Assembly: GCA_023460935.1 (NCBI GenBank)
Contig: JAEWOI010000044.1
Coordinates: 1 to 64,000 of the forward strand
Direction: 5' to 3'
Length of the DNA: 64,000 nt
From: Actinomycetes bacterium
Lineage (GTDB): Bacteria > Actinomycetota > Actinomycetes > Propionibacteriales > Propionibacteriaceae
Shown: positions 17,745-25,069 of the stretch, piece after piece
How positions within the stretch are numbered: position 1 is the stretch's first letter
Layout: each line of letters begins with the position of its first letter
The notes under the pieces: generated by a model
Databases searched by the model: none
What the model was told of the DNA's origin: nothing
What the model saw: the letters and a program-made list of their open reading frames with translations, nothing else
Program-made: the position numbers and the translations under genes

Positions 17745-18809
17745 TCAGCCCGCCCGGCCGTGGACCGCTGCTCGACGCTCGCTGGCCCAGGGGTCCAGCA
17801 GGGTCTTCACCTGCCGCGCCGTGCCGTCCACCAGCGGCTGCAGTCCCGCTGCGACCAGCTCGGTGAGCGGCAGCACCTCGCCCGCGACCAGGCTCCAGTC
17901 GGGCCGCGCGGCCAGCAGCCGCACCGCCTCGGGCAGGTCGGTGCCGATCACATGGGCCACGGTTCCGGTGATCGTGTACTCCCGCAACGTCCACTCAGCG
18001 AAGTTCACCTCCACCGGCTCCTTCTGCACCCCGACCGGCACGATCGTCGCTCCCGGACGGGCAGCTGCGAACACCGACTCCAGGCCTGCACGGGTGCCGC
18101 TGACCTCGAAGAAGACCTGCGGCGCCATGCCCAGCGCCTCGGCGCGCTCCGCGATCGGCCCGCTGCCGGCGAGTTGGGTCGCGAAGGCACCGAGCTGCTG
18201 GGCCAGCTCGAGCCGGGCCGGATCACGGTCGACCACGAGCACCCTCGCACCCACGGCTGACGCCGCCACGGTGATGAAGCTGCCGATGCCGCCGACGCCG
18301 ACGATCACCGCGTCCGCCCCGGCGCGAAGCCCGCTGCGGCGCACCGTGTGCACGGCGATCGACATCGGCTGGGCCAGCCCGAGGGTGTCCATCGCCAGCC
18401 CGTGGGAGGTCACGTCCAGCAGGGTGCCGGCGGGGGCGAGCACGTAGCCGGCGAGGCCGCCGTCGTGGTGCAGCCCGAGCGTGGTGTACGAAGCGCACAG
18501 GTTGGTGCGCCCGGCCAGGCACATCCGGCAGTTCCCGCAGGAGATCCCTGCCCCGGCCACGACCGTGGCCCCCGGGGCCAGCTCGACGCCCGGCCCGGCG
18601 AGCTCGACGGTGCCGGCGAACTCGTGGCCCAGCACCACCGGCGGGCGGGCCAGCGCTGGACCACGGGAGAACTCGGTGGCGTCGCTGCCGCAGATGCCGC
18701 ACACCCCCACCCGCACCAGCACCTGGCCGGGGCCGGGCTCCGGCGCTTCCCGCTGCTGCAGGACGATGTCGCCGGGGCCGCCGTAGACCGCGGCCAGGTG
18801 CCTGGTCAC
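17745..18809 (-). CDS. Zinc-dependent medium-chain alcohol dehydrogenase
   Basis: A 354-residue MDR enzyme of the threonine/sorbitol dehydrogenase branch that oxidises a secondary alcohol or polyol with NAD(P). Catalytic zinc ligands Cys40 (GICGSD) and His62-Glu63 (GHEFAG) are present, as are all four structural-zinc cysteines (91, 94, 97, 105). The Rossmann motif is GVGGIG. The GTG at 18809 overlaps the stop of the Dabb gene (GTGA), which fixes the start; upstream in-frame sequence belongs to that gene. Last gene of an amidohydrolase-Dabb-ADH operon. Confidence 0.9.
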   Translation of the reverse strand: MTRHLAAVYGGPGDIVLQQREAPEPGPGQVLVRVGVCGICGSDATEFSRGPALARPPVVLGHEFAGTVELAGPGVELAPGATVVAGAGISCGNCRMCLAGRTNLCASYTTLGLHHDGGLAGYVLAPAGTLLDVTSHGLAMDTLGLAQPMSIAVHTVRRSGLRAGADAVIVGVGGIGSFITVAASAVGARVLVVDRDPARLELAQQLGAFATQLAGSGPIAERAEALGMAPQVFFEVSGTRAGLESVFAAARPGATIVPVGVQKEPVEVNFAEWTLREYTITGTVAHVIGTDLPEAVRLLAARPDWSLVAGEVLPLTELVAAGLQPLVDGTARQVKTLLDPWASERRAAVHGRAG

Positions 18810-19114
18810 AGGGTCGCGGTGTCCGGCACGGGCAGCTGCGCAGCCGAGCGGGTGGCGATCATCCGCGAGAGGTGCAGGCGGTACACCTCGGCGTGGGCTT
18901 CGGAGTCGAGGTAGGCCGCCAGCGCAGCCTCGTCGGCCACCAGCGCCGCAACGGCGTAATCGGCCCCCGGACGCAGCCGCAGGTTCTCCCCGCACCGGTA
19001 GGCCGCCAGTTCGGGCACCTTCTCGGCCATCTCCTCCAGGGCTGCAGTCAGCCCGGCGACGTCGTCAGCCGTCACCTCCGGCTGCCAGGTGAACAGGGCC
19101 AGGTGCAGGATCAC
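18806..19114 (-). CDS. Dabb (stress-responsive A/B barrel) domain protein
   Basis: A 102-residue dimeric alpha/beta-barrel protein, starting VILHLALFTWQPEVTADDV, with the Dabb pattern (strand-helix-strand, YAVAALVADEAALAAYLDS, then HAEVYRLHLSRMI). Relatives include small cofactor-free enzymes and stress proteins, so it could act on the product of the amidohydrolase or ADH. The GTG at 19114 overlaps the amidohydrolase stop (GTGA) and its own stop overlaps the ADH start, so translation is tightly coupled. An extended upstream reading is not supported. Confidence 0.82.
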   Translation of the reverse strand: MILHLALFTWQPEVTADDVAGLTAALEEMAEKVPELAAYRCGENLRLRPGADYAVAALVADEAALAAYLDSEAHAEVYRLHLSRMIATRSAAQLPVPDTATL

Positions 19115-20583
19115 GACTCTGCCCTGACCCGGGCGGCACCACCCTCGGTGTAGGTGTACGGGTTGGGGATGATCTCGTCGGTGGGAACCTCCGGGTGCAT
19201 GCCCTTCACCCACTCCTCAGCGCCGATCGTCGAGCGGACGTACTCCACCGAGGCGGCCACCTTGTCCCGGATGGGGCCCAGCGGCAGCCCGATCCGCTCG
19301 CCGGCGTACTTGACCACCTTCCCGTTCACCACGACGGTGTGCACGTCGGCCGTCCCGGCCTGGAACACCACGTGGGCCTCCGGGTAGAGGATCGGGGTCA
19401 TCGTCGGGGACTCGTCATTCTTGAGCAGCACCAGGTCGGCCTTCTTGCCCGGGGTGATCGAGCCGATCTTGTCGGCGAGGCCGAGCGCCTCCGCCCCGCC
19501 CATCGTCGCCATGCGCAGCACGTCGGAGGCCCGCAGCCGGTTCGTGACGATCGTCTCGTGGTTGGTGTGGGCCTCTAGGTGGTCGCGCGAACGGTCGGCG
19601 CCGAGGGTGGAGCGCATCGTGTTGAAGAAGTCGGCGCTCCACCACACGCTGGTGTCCATCGACAGCGACGCCGGGATGCCGTACTTGCGGGCGATCCAGC
19701 TGGACGGGTAGCCCTGGCCCGCGCTCTGCTCGCTCTCGGTCGCCACCGAGATCGACCCGCCGCTGGCCTGGATCTTGTGGTAGCTGTCCGGGCCGAGGCT
19801 GGCTGCATGGACGTAGGTGACCTTGGGCGTCATGAAGCCCGATTCCCACATCTGGTTGATGCCGGCGTCGGTGGTGGCCCCCCACACCCCTGCGTGGGTG
19901 GTCACCCGCAGGTCGAGCTCGCGGGCGGCTTCGAAGGCGCCGCGCTCGGGGAACTCCGGCGCCCCGGTGACGTCGAAGGCCAACGCCAGGCCCAGCATGT
20001 CGTCCGGAGCGGAGAAGTGGTCGCTGACGAACCGGCGGAACTCCGGCGAATTCGCCCACTCCCCGGGTGAGCCGAGGTAGTTGCCGTAGGCCAGCACGAA
20101 CCGGCCGGGGATCGCCTTCAGGGCTTCCAGCGCGGCCTCGCCGTACTCGACGTTGCGCAGGCCGTGCGACCAGTCGAGGGTCGTGGTCACCCCGGTGTCG
20201 ATCGACTCCAGTGCGCTGAGCAGGTTGCCGGCGTGCACGTCCTCCGGCCGGAACACGTGGCCCCAGGTGAGGTAGTAGAAGACGAAGTACTGGGTGAGCG
20301 CCCAGTCGCCGCCGTAGCCGCGCAGGGCGCTCTGCCACATGTGGCGGTGGGTGTCGACGAAGCCCGGGGTGATGATGCCGCCGGTGGCGTCGACCTCCAG
20401 CGCGTCCGGCGGTGCCTGGAGCTGGGGGCCGACCTCGGTGATCGTGTCGCCGGTGATCAGCAGGTCGGCGTGCTCGAGCGTGCCGGCGCTGTCGACGGTG
20501 ATGATGGTCGCGTTGCGGAAGACGACCGGCCGCCCGGAGGCGAAGTCCTCTGCGCGCGGGGCTGTGGCTTGGGTGTCCGTCAT
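19111..20583 (-). CDS. Metal-dependent amidohydrolase, Atz/Trz/cytosine-deaminase-like
   Basis: A 490-residue amidohydrolase-superfamily enzyme that hydrolyses or deaminates a cyclic or aromatic C-N compound. Metal ligands: HRH (His79, His81) in ITPGFVDTHRHMWQS, a His in VTTHAG, a His in YVHAASLG and the Asp of LSMDTSVWW. The subgroup resembles TrzN/AtzA-type chlorohydrolases and guanine/cytosine deaminases; the true substrate is not evident. The ATG at 20583 has a GGGAG site. The promoter carries TATAGC and the shared GGCTGTTCAGTG box. First gene of a three-gene, translationally coupled operon. Confidence 0.9.
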   Translation of the reverse strand: MTDTQATAPRAEDFASGRPVVFRNATIITVDSAGTLEHADLLITGDTITEVGPQLQAPPDALEVDATGGIITPGFVDTHRHMWQSALRGYGGDWALTQYFVFYYLTWGHVFRPEDVHAGNLLSALESIDTGVTTTLDWSHGLRNVEYGEAALEALKAIPGRFVLAYGNYLGSPGEWANSPEFRRFVSDHFSAPDDMLGLALAFDVTGAPEFPERGAFEAARELDLRVTTHAGVWGATTDAGINQMWESGFMTPKVTYVHAASLGPDSYHKIQASGGSISVATESEQSAGQGYPSSWIARKYGIPASLSMDTSVWWSADFFNTMRSTLGADRSRDHLEAHTNHETIVTNRLRASDVLRMATMGGAEALGLADKIGSITPGKKADLVLLKNDESPTMTPILYPEAHVVFQAGTADVHTVVVNGKVVKYAGERIGLPLGPIRDKVAASVEYVRSTIGAEEWVKGMHPEVPTDEIIPNPYTYTEGGAARVRAES

Positions 20584-20634
20584 GGTTCTCCCGTCAGCGT
20601 TGAATGGAAGAAAGTCGGCCGGCTGTCCGTCGTC

Positions 20635-20646
20635 GGCTGTTCAGTG
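20635..20646. promoter_or_regulatory. Putative shared operator box, amidohydrolase promoter
   Basis: GGCTGTTCAGTG matches GGCTGTTAAGTG (16895) at 11 of 12 positions. On the minus strand it follows a -10-like TATAGC by a few bases, the same place as in the M24 promoter. Regulation by the XRE-cupin protein is proposed from this. Confidence 0.45.
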
Positions 20647-20734
20647 AGGCTATACGCCGCGCCGCGTGGCGAACAAGGGTCTGGAGGCGGCTGAACGGGG
20701 CAGTTCTGCGGTGTCGGCCAGCGCCACTGCCCAC

Positions 20735-20753
20735 CGTTCACTTCGCCTGAACG
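20735..20753. promoter_or_regulatory. Inverted repeat upstream of PanE-like gene
   Basis: CGTTCA-N7-TGAACG is a perfect 6-7-6 inverted repeat ending 6 bp before the -10-like TACCCT (20760-20765) of the gene at 20772. A second imperfect copy, GCTGAAC/GTTCTGC, lies at 20690-20709. Probably a regulator site; the protein is unknown. Confidence 0.4.
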
Positions 20754-20771
20754 ATCGGTTACCCTACCGGC

Positions 20772-21803
20772 ATGCCTGGACGGATCGCCGTGGTCGGCGC
20801 CGGAGCCAACGGGGCGGCGGTCGGGGCCGACCTGACCAGGGCCGGCCTGGACGTCACCCTGATCGAGCAGTGGCCGGCCCACGTCGAACGGATGCGCGCC
20901 GACGGGGTGCGCGTCGAGGTGCAGGCTGCGAGTGGCGAGCGCGAGGTCGAGGTCACGCCGGTTCGGGTGCACCACTTCTGCGAGGTGGCGGAGCTGCGGC
21001 GGCCGTTCGACGTGGTGCTGTTGCTGGTGAAGGCCTATGACACGCCCTGGGCCGCGAGGCTGATCCTGCCCTTGCTCGCCGGGGACGGCCTGCTCGTCGG
21101 CGTGCAGAACGGCATGACCGCTGCAGAGGTCGAGCAGCTGGCCGGCCCGGCGCGGACGTTGGGCTGTGTCATCGAGGTGTCCTCGACGATGTACGAGCCC
21201 GGCACGATCCACCGCCACACCCCGCGCGAGCGCTCCTGGTTCGCGGTCGGCAGCCTTTCGCCCGCCGCGGCCGGACGCGAGCAGGAGCTGGTCGACGTGC
21301 TGAGCCACAGCGGCACCGTCGCCGTGGTCGACGACATCCTCGCCGCCAAGTGGATGAAGCTGGTGAGCAACGCCAGCGTCCTGGTCACCACGGCCAGCCT
21401 CGGCCTGCCGATGGCGGACGCGATCGCCGTCCCCGGCATGCGGGAGCTGATGGTGCGCGCGGGCCAGGAGGCGCTGGACGTCGGCCGCGCCCTCGGCCAC
21501 CCCGTGCTGCCGATCTTCGGGCTCGACCCGGCCGCCCTGGCCGAGCCGGAGCAGGTCTCCGAGACGTTGCTCGACACGCTGTACAAGAACTTCGTCCGCC
21601 CCGGCGCGACCACGACCGTGCTGCAGGACTGGCGCAAGGGCAGGCGCAGCGAGGCTGCCGACCTCAACGGCGTCGTCGCGAGGGAGGGTGCGGCCAACGG
21701 CGTGCCCACCCCGGTGAACGACGCGATCCTTGCCGTCGCCCGGCGCATCGAGGCCGGCGAGCTGGAACCGTCCGCGGCCAACCTCGACCTGCTTCGTGCC
21801 TAG
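20772..21803 (+). CDS. ApbA/PanE-family 2-ketopantoate reductase-like protein
   Basis: A 343-residue NADPH-dependent reductase-fold protein. The N-terminal Rossmann motif GAGANG begins near residue 9. The family motif NGM appears in VGVQNGMTAAEV, the catalytic Lys candidate in LAAKWMKLVSNA, and the C-terminal helical domain is complete. The family includes ketopantoate reductase and reductases of other 2-ketoacids; the accessory setting argues against housekeeping PanE. The ATG at 20772 follows TACCCT by 6 nt (leaderless pattern). Confidence 0.85.
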   Translation: MPGRIAVVGAGANGAAVGADLTRAGLDVTLIEQWPAHVERMRADGVRVEVQAASGEREVEVTPVRVHHFCEVAELRRPFDVVLLLVKAYDTPWAARLILPLLAGDGLLVGVQNGMTAAEVEQLAGPARTLGCVIEVSSTMYEPGTIHRHTPRERSWFAVGSLSPAAAGREQELVDVLSHSGTVAVVDDILAAKWMKLVSNASVLVTTASLGLPMADAIAVPGMRELMVRAGQEALDVGRALGHPVLPIFGLDPAALAEPEQVSETLLDTLYKNFVRPGATTTVLQDWRKGRRSEAADLNGVVAREGAANGVPTPVNDAILAVARRIEAGELEPSAANLDLLRA

Positions 21804-21812
21804 TCTGTAGGC

Positions 21813-22907
21813 ATGCCGTCCCTCTTCGACCCGCTGCAGCTGCGTGACCTGACGATCCCGAACCGGGTGTTCCTCGCCCCGATGTGCCAGTACCAGTGCG
21901 AGGCGCGCGACGGCGTGCCGACCGACTGGCACCTGGTGCACCTCGGCGCCAGGGCTGCCGGCGGCTTCGGCCTGGTGATCGCGGAGGCGACCGGGGTGCT
22001 GCCCGAGGGCAGGATCTCGCCGCAGTGCACCGGCCTTTGGAACGAGGCGCAGCAGGCGGCCTGGGCCCGGATCGTCGAGTTCGGCCACGCCCAGGGCGCG
22101 AAGCTCGGCATCCAGCTGGCGCACGCCGGGCGCAAGGCCTCGACCTACCGCGATTTCGAGCCCGGCAAGTCGGGCTCGGTGCCGCCTGCGGACGGTGGCT
22201 GGCAGACCTTCGGGCCCTCCCCGGTGCCGTTCCCCGGCCTCGCCGTCCCGACCGAGGCGACGCCGGAGTACCTGGCCGAAGTGGTCGCGGCCTTCGCCGC
22301 GGCCGCCCGGCGCGCGGACGCCGCCGGCTTCGACGTGGTCGAGGTGCACGCCGCGCACGGCTACCTGTTGGCCGAGTTCCTCTCGCCGCTCTCCAACCAC
22401 CGCACCGACGCCTACGGCGGCGACTTCGACGGCCGCGCCCGGCTGCTGCTCGAGGTGGTGGACGCCGTACGGGAAGCCTGGCCGGCCGGCAAGCCGCTGT
22501 TCGTGCGCATCTCGGCGACCGAATGGGTTGAGGACGGCTGGAGCGTGGCCGACTCCACCCGGCTGGCCGGCATTCTCGCCTCGCATGGCGTCGACCTCGT
22601 CCACGTCTCCAGCGGCGGCAACGTGCTCACCCGGATCCCGGCCGACCCCGGCTACCAGGTGCCCCTGGCTGCCGCCGTCCGCGAGGCCGGGGTGCCGGTG
22701 TGCGCGGTCGGGCGGATCACCGAGCCGGGGCAGGCACAGCAGGTGCTCGACGACGGCAGCGCAGACGCGGTCGCGCTCGGGAGGGTGGCGTTGCGCGAGC
22801 CGTCCTGGCCGTTGCGGGCCGCCGCCGAGCTGGACTGCGACGCCGGCGCGCGCTACCCGAACTCGTACCTGCGGGGCCGCTGGCCGGCCGTGGAACCGGT
22901 GCGGTAG
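21813..22907 (+). CDS. Old Yellow Enzyme-family NADH:flavin oxidoreductase (YqjM-like)
   Basis: A 364-residue FMN ene-reductase that reduces activated C=C bonds of enones or nitro compounds with NAD(P)H. The N-terminal APMCQYQ has the Cys that tunes FMN in YqjM-type enzymes (Cys25). QLAHAGRKAST and VVEVHAAHGYLLAEFLSP follow, and the FMN phosphate site is near AVGRI. The ATG at 21813 lies 6 nt after TAGTCT, which overlaps the preceding stop codon, so the gene may have its own leaderless promoter as well as read-through from the reductase gene. Confidence 0.93.
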   Translation: MPSLFDPLQLRDLTIPNRVFLAPMCQYQCEARDGVPTDWHLVHLGARAAGGFGLVIAEATGVLPEGRISPQCTGLWNEAQQAAWARIVEFGHAQGAKLGIQLAHAGRKASTYRDFEPGKSGSVPPADGGWQTFGPSPVPFPGLAVPTEATPEYLAEVVAAFAAAARRADAAGFDVVEVHAAHGYLLAEFLSPLSNHRTDAYGGDFDGRARLLLEVVDAVREAWPAGKPLFVRISATEWVEDGWSVADSTRLAGILASHGVDLVHVSSGGNVLTRIPADPGYQVPLAAAVREAGVPVCAVGRITEPGQAQQVLDDGSADAVALGRVALREPSWPLRAAAELDCDAGARYPNSYLRGRWPAVEPVR

Positions 22908-22913
22908 CCGAGG

Positions 22914-24764
22914 TCAGTGCCCGGCGACCCCGGCCGCACCGATCCGCTCCCGCAGGAGCGCGAGTTGCCGGTGCAGAGCCTCCGGCACCCGGTCGCCGAA
23001 CTGGGCGAAGAACTCCTCGGTCAGCTGCGACTCCTGCGCCCAGGCGTCCGGGTCGAGCTCGAACAGTGCCGCCAGCCGGTCCTGTCCCAGGTCAAGGCCG
23101 GCAACGTTCAGGTCGCCGAGGGCCGGGATGCGGCCGCTGATCGCCTCGGTGGCGCCCAGTTCGCCGGCGACCCTGCGCAGGGCCCACTCGATCGCGCGGG
23201 CGTTGTCGCCGAAACCCGGCCACAGGTAGCGGCCGTCGGCGTCCTTGCGGAACCAGTTGACGCTGAAGATCCGTGGGGCCTTGTCGCCGAGCACTTTGCC
23301 CATCCGCAGCCAGTGCGCCCAGTAGTCGGCCATGTTGTAGCCGCAGAACGGCAGCATCGCGAACGGGTCGCGGCGCAGCTCGCCGACGAGGCCCTCTGCA
23401 GCTGCGGTCTGCTCACTCGACACGGTGGCACCGATGAACACCCCGTGCTCCCAGTCGTAGGACTCGGAGATGAGCGGGACGTTGGTCGCGCGCCGGCCAC
23501 CGAAGAGGATCACGTCCACCGGCACGCCGGCCGGGTCCTCCCAGTCGGGCGAGATCGACTCGGCCTGCGAGGCGTGCACGGTGAAGCGGCTGTTCGGGTG
23601 CGCTGCTGGCCGCCCGCAGTCCGGCGTCCAGTCGTTGCCCTCCCAGTCGATCAGGTGGGCCGGCGGGGTGTCGGTCAGTCCCTCCCACCAGACGTCGCCG
23701 TCGTCGGTGAGGGCGACGTTGGTGAAGATCGTGTCGTGGTCGAGGGCGTGCAGCGCGGTGGGGTTGGTCTTCTCGCTCGTGAACGGGGCCACCCCGAAGA
23801 AGCCGGACTCGGGGTTGATCGCGTACAGGCGGCCGTCCGGGCCGGGCCGCATCCACGCGATGTCGTCGCCCACCGTCTCCACCTTCCATCCGGGGATGGT
23901 CGGCCGGAGCATCGCCAGGTTCGTCTTGCCGCAGGCGGACGGGAACGCGGCGGTGAGGTGGAACACCTGGCCCTCCGGGCTGGTGATCCGCAGGATCAGC
24001 ATGTGCTCGGCGAGCCAGCCCTCGTCGCGGGCCAGCACCGATGCGATCCGCAGCGCGTAGCACTTCTTGCCGAGCAGGGCGTTGCCGCCGTACCCGGAGC
24101 CGTAGCTCCAGATCTCGTGGGTCTCGGGGAAGTGGGTGATGTACTTCTCGTCGTTGCAGGGCCACGCCACGTCGGGGCGGGCGTTGCCCTCGGCGTCCAC
24201 GAGCGGGTAGCCGACCGAGTGCACCGACGGCACCCAGGGCTCGCCGGTGGCGATGGCGTCCATGGCTGCCGTGCCCATGCGGGTCATCAGCCGCATGTTC
24301 ACCACAACGTAGGGACTGTCGGTGATCTCGATACCGAGCTTGCTGATCGGCCCGCCGACCGGCCCCATCGAGAACGGGATCACGTACATCGTGCGCCCGC
24401 GCATGCAGCCGGCAAAGGCGGCAGCCAGCGTCTGCTTCATCTGCGCGGGGTCGGCCCAGTTGTTCGTCGGGCCGGCGTCCTCCGGCCGCTCGGAGCAGAT
24501 GAAGGTGCGGGCCTCAACCCTGGCCACGTCCGAGGCCTCGGAGCGGGCGAGGTAGGAGCCGGGTCGCTTGGCGGGGTTGAGCTTGACGAAGGTGCCGGAC
24601 TCGACCATCTCCTCGTACAGGCGGTCGCGCTCGGCTTCGGAGCCGTCACACCAGTGGATCGCGTCGGGTTGCGTCAGGTCGGCCACGCCGGCCACCCAGT
24701 TGAGGAGTTCCTCCGGGGCGTTGGCCGGCGCACCGGTGGCGATCAGGATGGTCTCGAGGGCCAT
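22914..24764 (-). CDS. pckG: Phosphoenolpyruvate carboxykinase (GTP)
   Basis: A cytoplasmic GTP-dependent enzyme linking oxaloacetate and PEP at the start of gluconeogenesis; 616 residues, the usual length for this class. The P-loop PSACGKTNLAM, the metal/substrate region FSMGPVGGPISKLGIE, and TNVPLISE are conserved. The ATG at 24764 has AGGAG upstream. Single-gene unit convergent with the OYE gene (6-bp gap). Nothing unusual was seen. Confidence 0.97.
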   Translation of the reverse strand: MALETILIATGAPANAPEELLNWVAGVADLTQPDAIHWCDGSEAERDRLYEEMVESGTFVKLNPAKRPGSYLARSEASDVARVEARTFICSERPEDAGPTNNWADPAQMKQTLAAAFAGCMRGRTMYVIPFSMGPVGGPISKLGIEITDSPYVVVNMRLMTRMGTAAMDAIATGEPWVPSVHSVGYPLVDAEGNARPDVAWPCNDEKYITHFPETHEIWSYGSGYGGNALLGKKCYALRIASVLARDEGWLAEHMLILRITSPEGQVFHLTAAFPSACGKTNLAMLRPTIPGWKVETVGDDIAWMRPGPDGRLYAINPESGFFGVAPFTSEKTNPTALHALDHDTIFTNVALTDDGDVWWEGLTDTPPAHLIDWEGNDWTPDCGRPAAHPNSRFTVHASQAESISPDWEDPAGVPVDVILFGGRRATNVPLISESYDWEHGVFIGATVSSEQTAAAEGLVGELRRDPFAMLPFCGYNMADYWAHWLRMGKVLGDKAPRIFSVNWFRKDADGRYLWPGFGDNARAIEWALRRVAGELGATEAISGRIPALGDLNVAGLDLGQDRLAALFELDPDAWAQESQLTEEFFAQFGDRVPEALHRQLALLRERIGAAGVAGH

Positions 24765-24913
24765 TGGGGTCTCCTAGGCGGTCTCGCAGCTATCTGGCTG
24801 ACTTGCTCTCCATCCTGCCCCATCCCGGGCACGCCGGGGTTGGCCCGGAGGTGCCCGATGGCCCCGGTTGGACGCCCCCGGACCGGGTCGAGTAGGGTGG
24901 AGGACGCTTTCCA

Positions 24914-24986
24914 GCGCTCGTGGCTCAATGGATAGAGCATCTGACTACGGATCAGAAGGTTGGGGGTTCGAGTCCCTCCGAGCGCG
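24914..24986 (+). tRNA. tRNA-Arg (anticodon ACG)
   Basis: A cloverleaf is readable: acceptor GCGCTCG (24914-24920) pairs with CGAGCGC (24979-24985), the anticodon stem is TCTGA/TCAGA, the loop CTACGGA carries ACG at 24947-24949, and the T-loop is TTCGAGT. No CCA is encoded. ACG is normally edited to ICG, which needs TadA (encoded at 47956). Confidence 0.95.
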
Positions 24987-24992
24987 CAAGGT

Positions 24993-25030
24993 AGAACGGC
25001 CGGTCCATCCGCGGACCGGCCGTTCTGTTT
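24993..25030 (+). terminator. Rho-independent terminator after tRNA-Arg
   Basis: A perfect 14-bp stem (24993-25006 with 25013-25026) with a 6-nt loop, followed by GTTT. It lies 6 bp after the tRNA and before the promoter of the HNH gene. Confidence 0.85.
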
Positions 25031-25069
25031 CCGGCGGGAATGTCAGACCGGCTTCGTAAAATGATCGGT

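Noticed and set aside
16330..18447. A 705-codon plus-strand frame across the M24, XRE and ADH genes
   Set aside because: It covers three real genes in other frames and has low-complexity Arg/Gly/Ala sequence.
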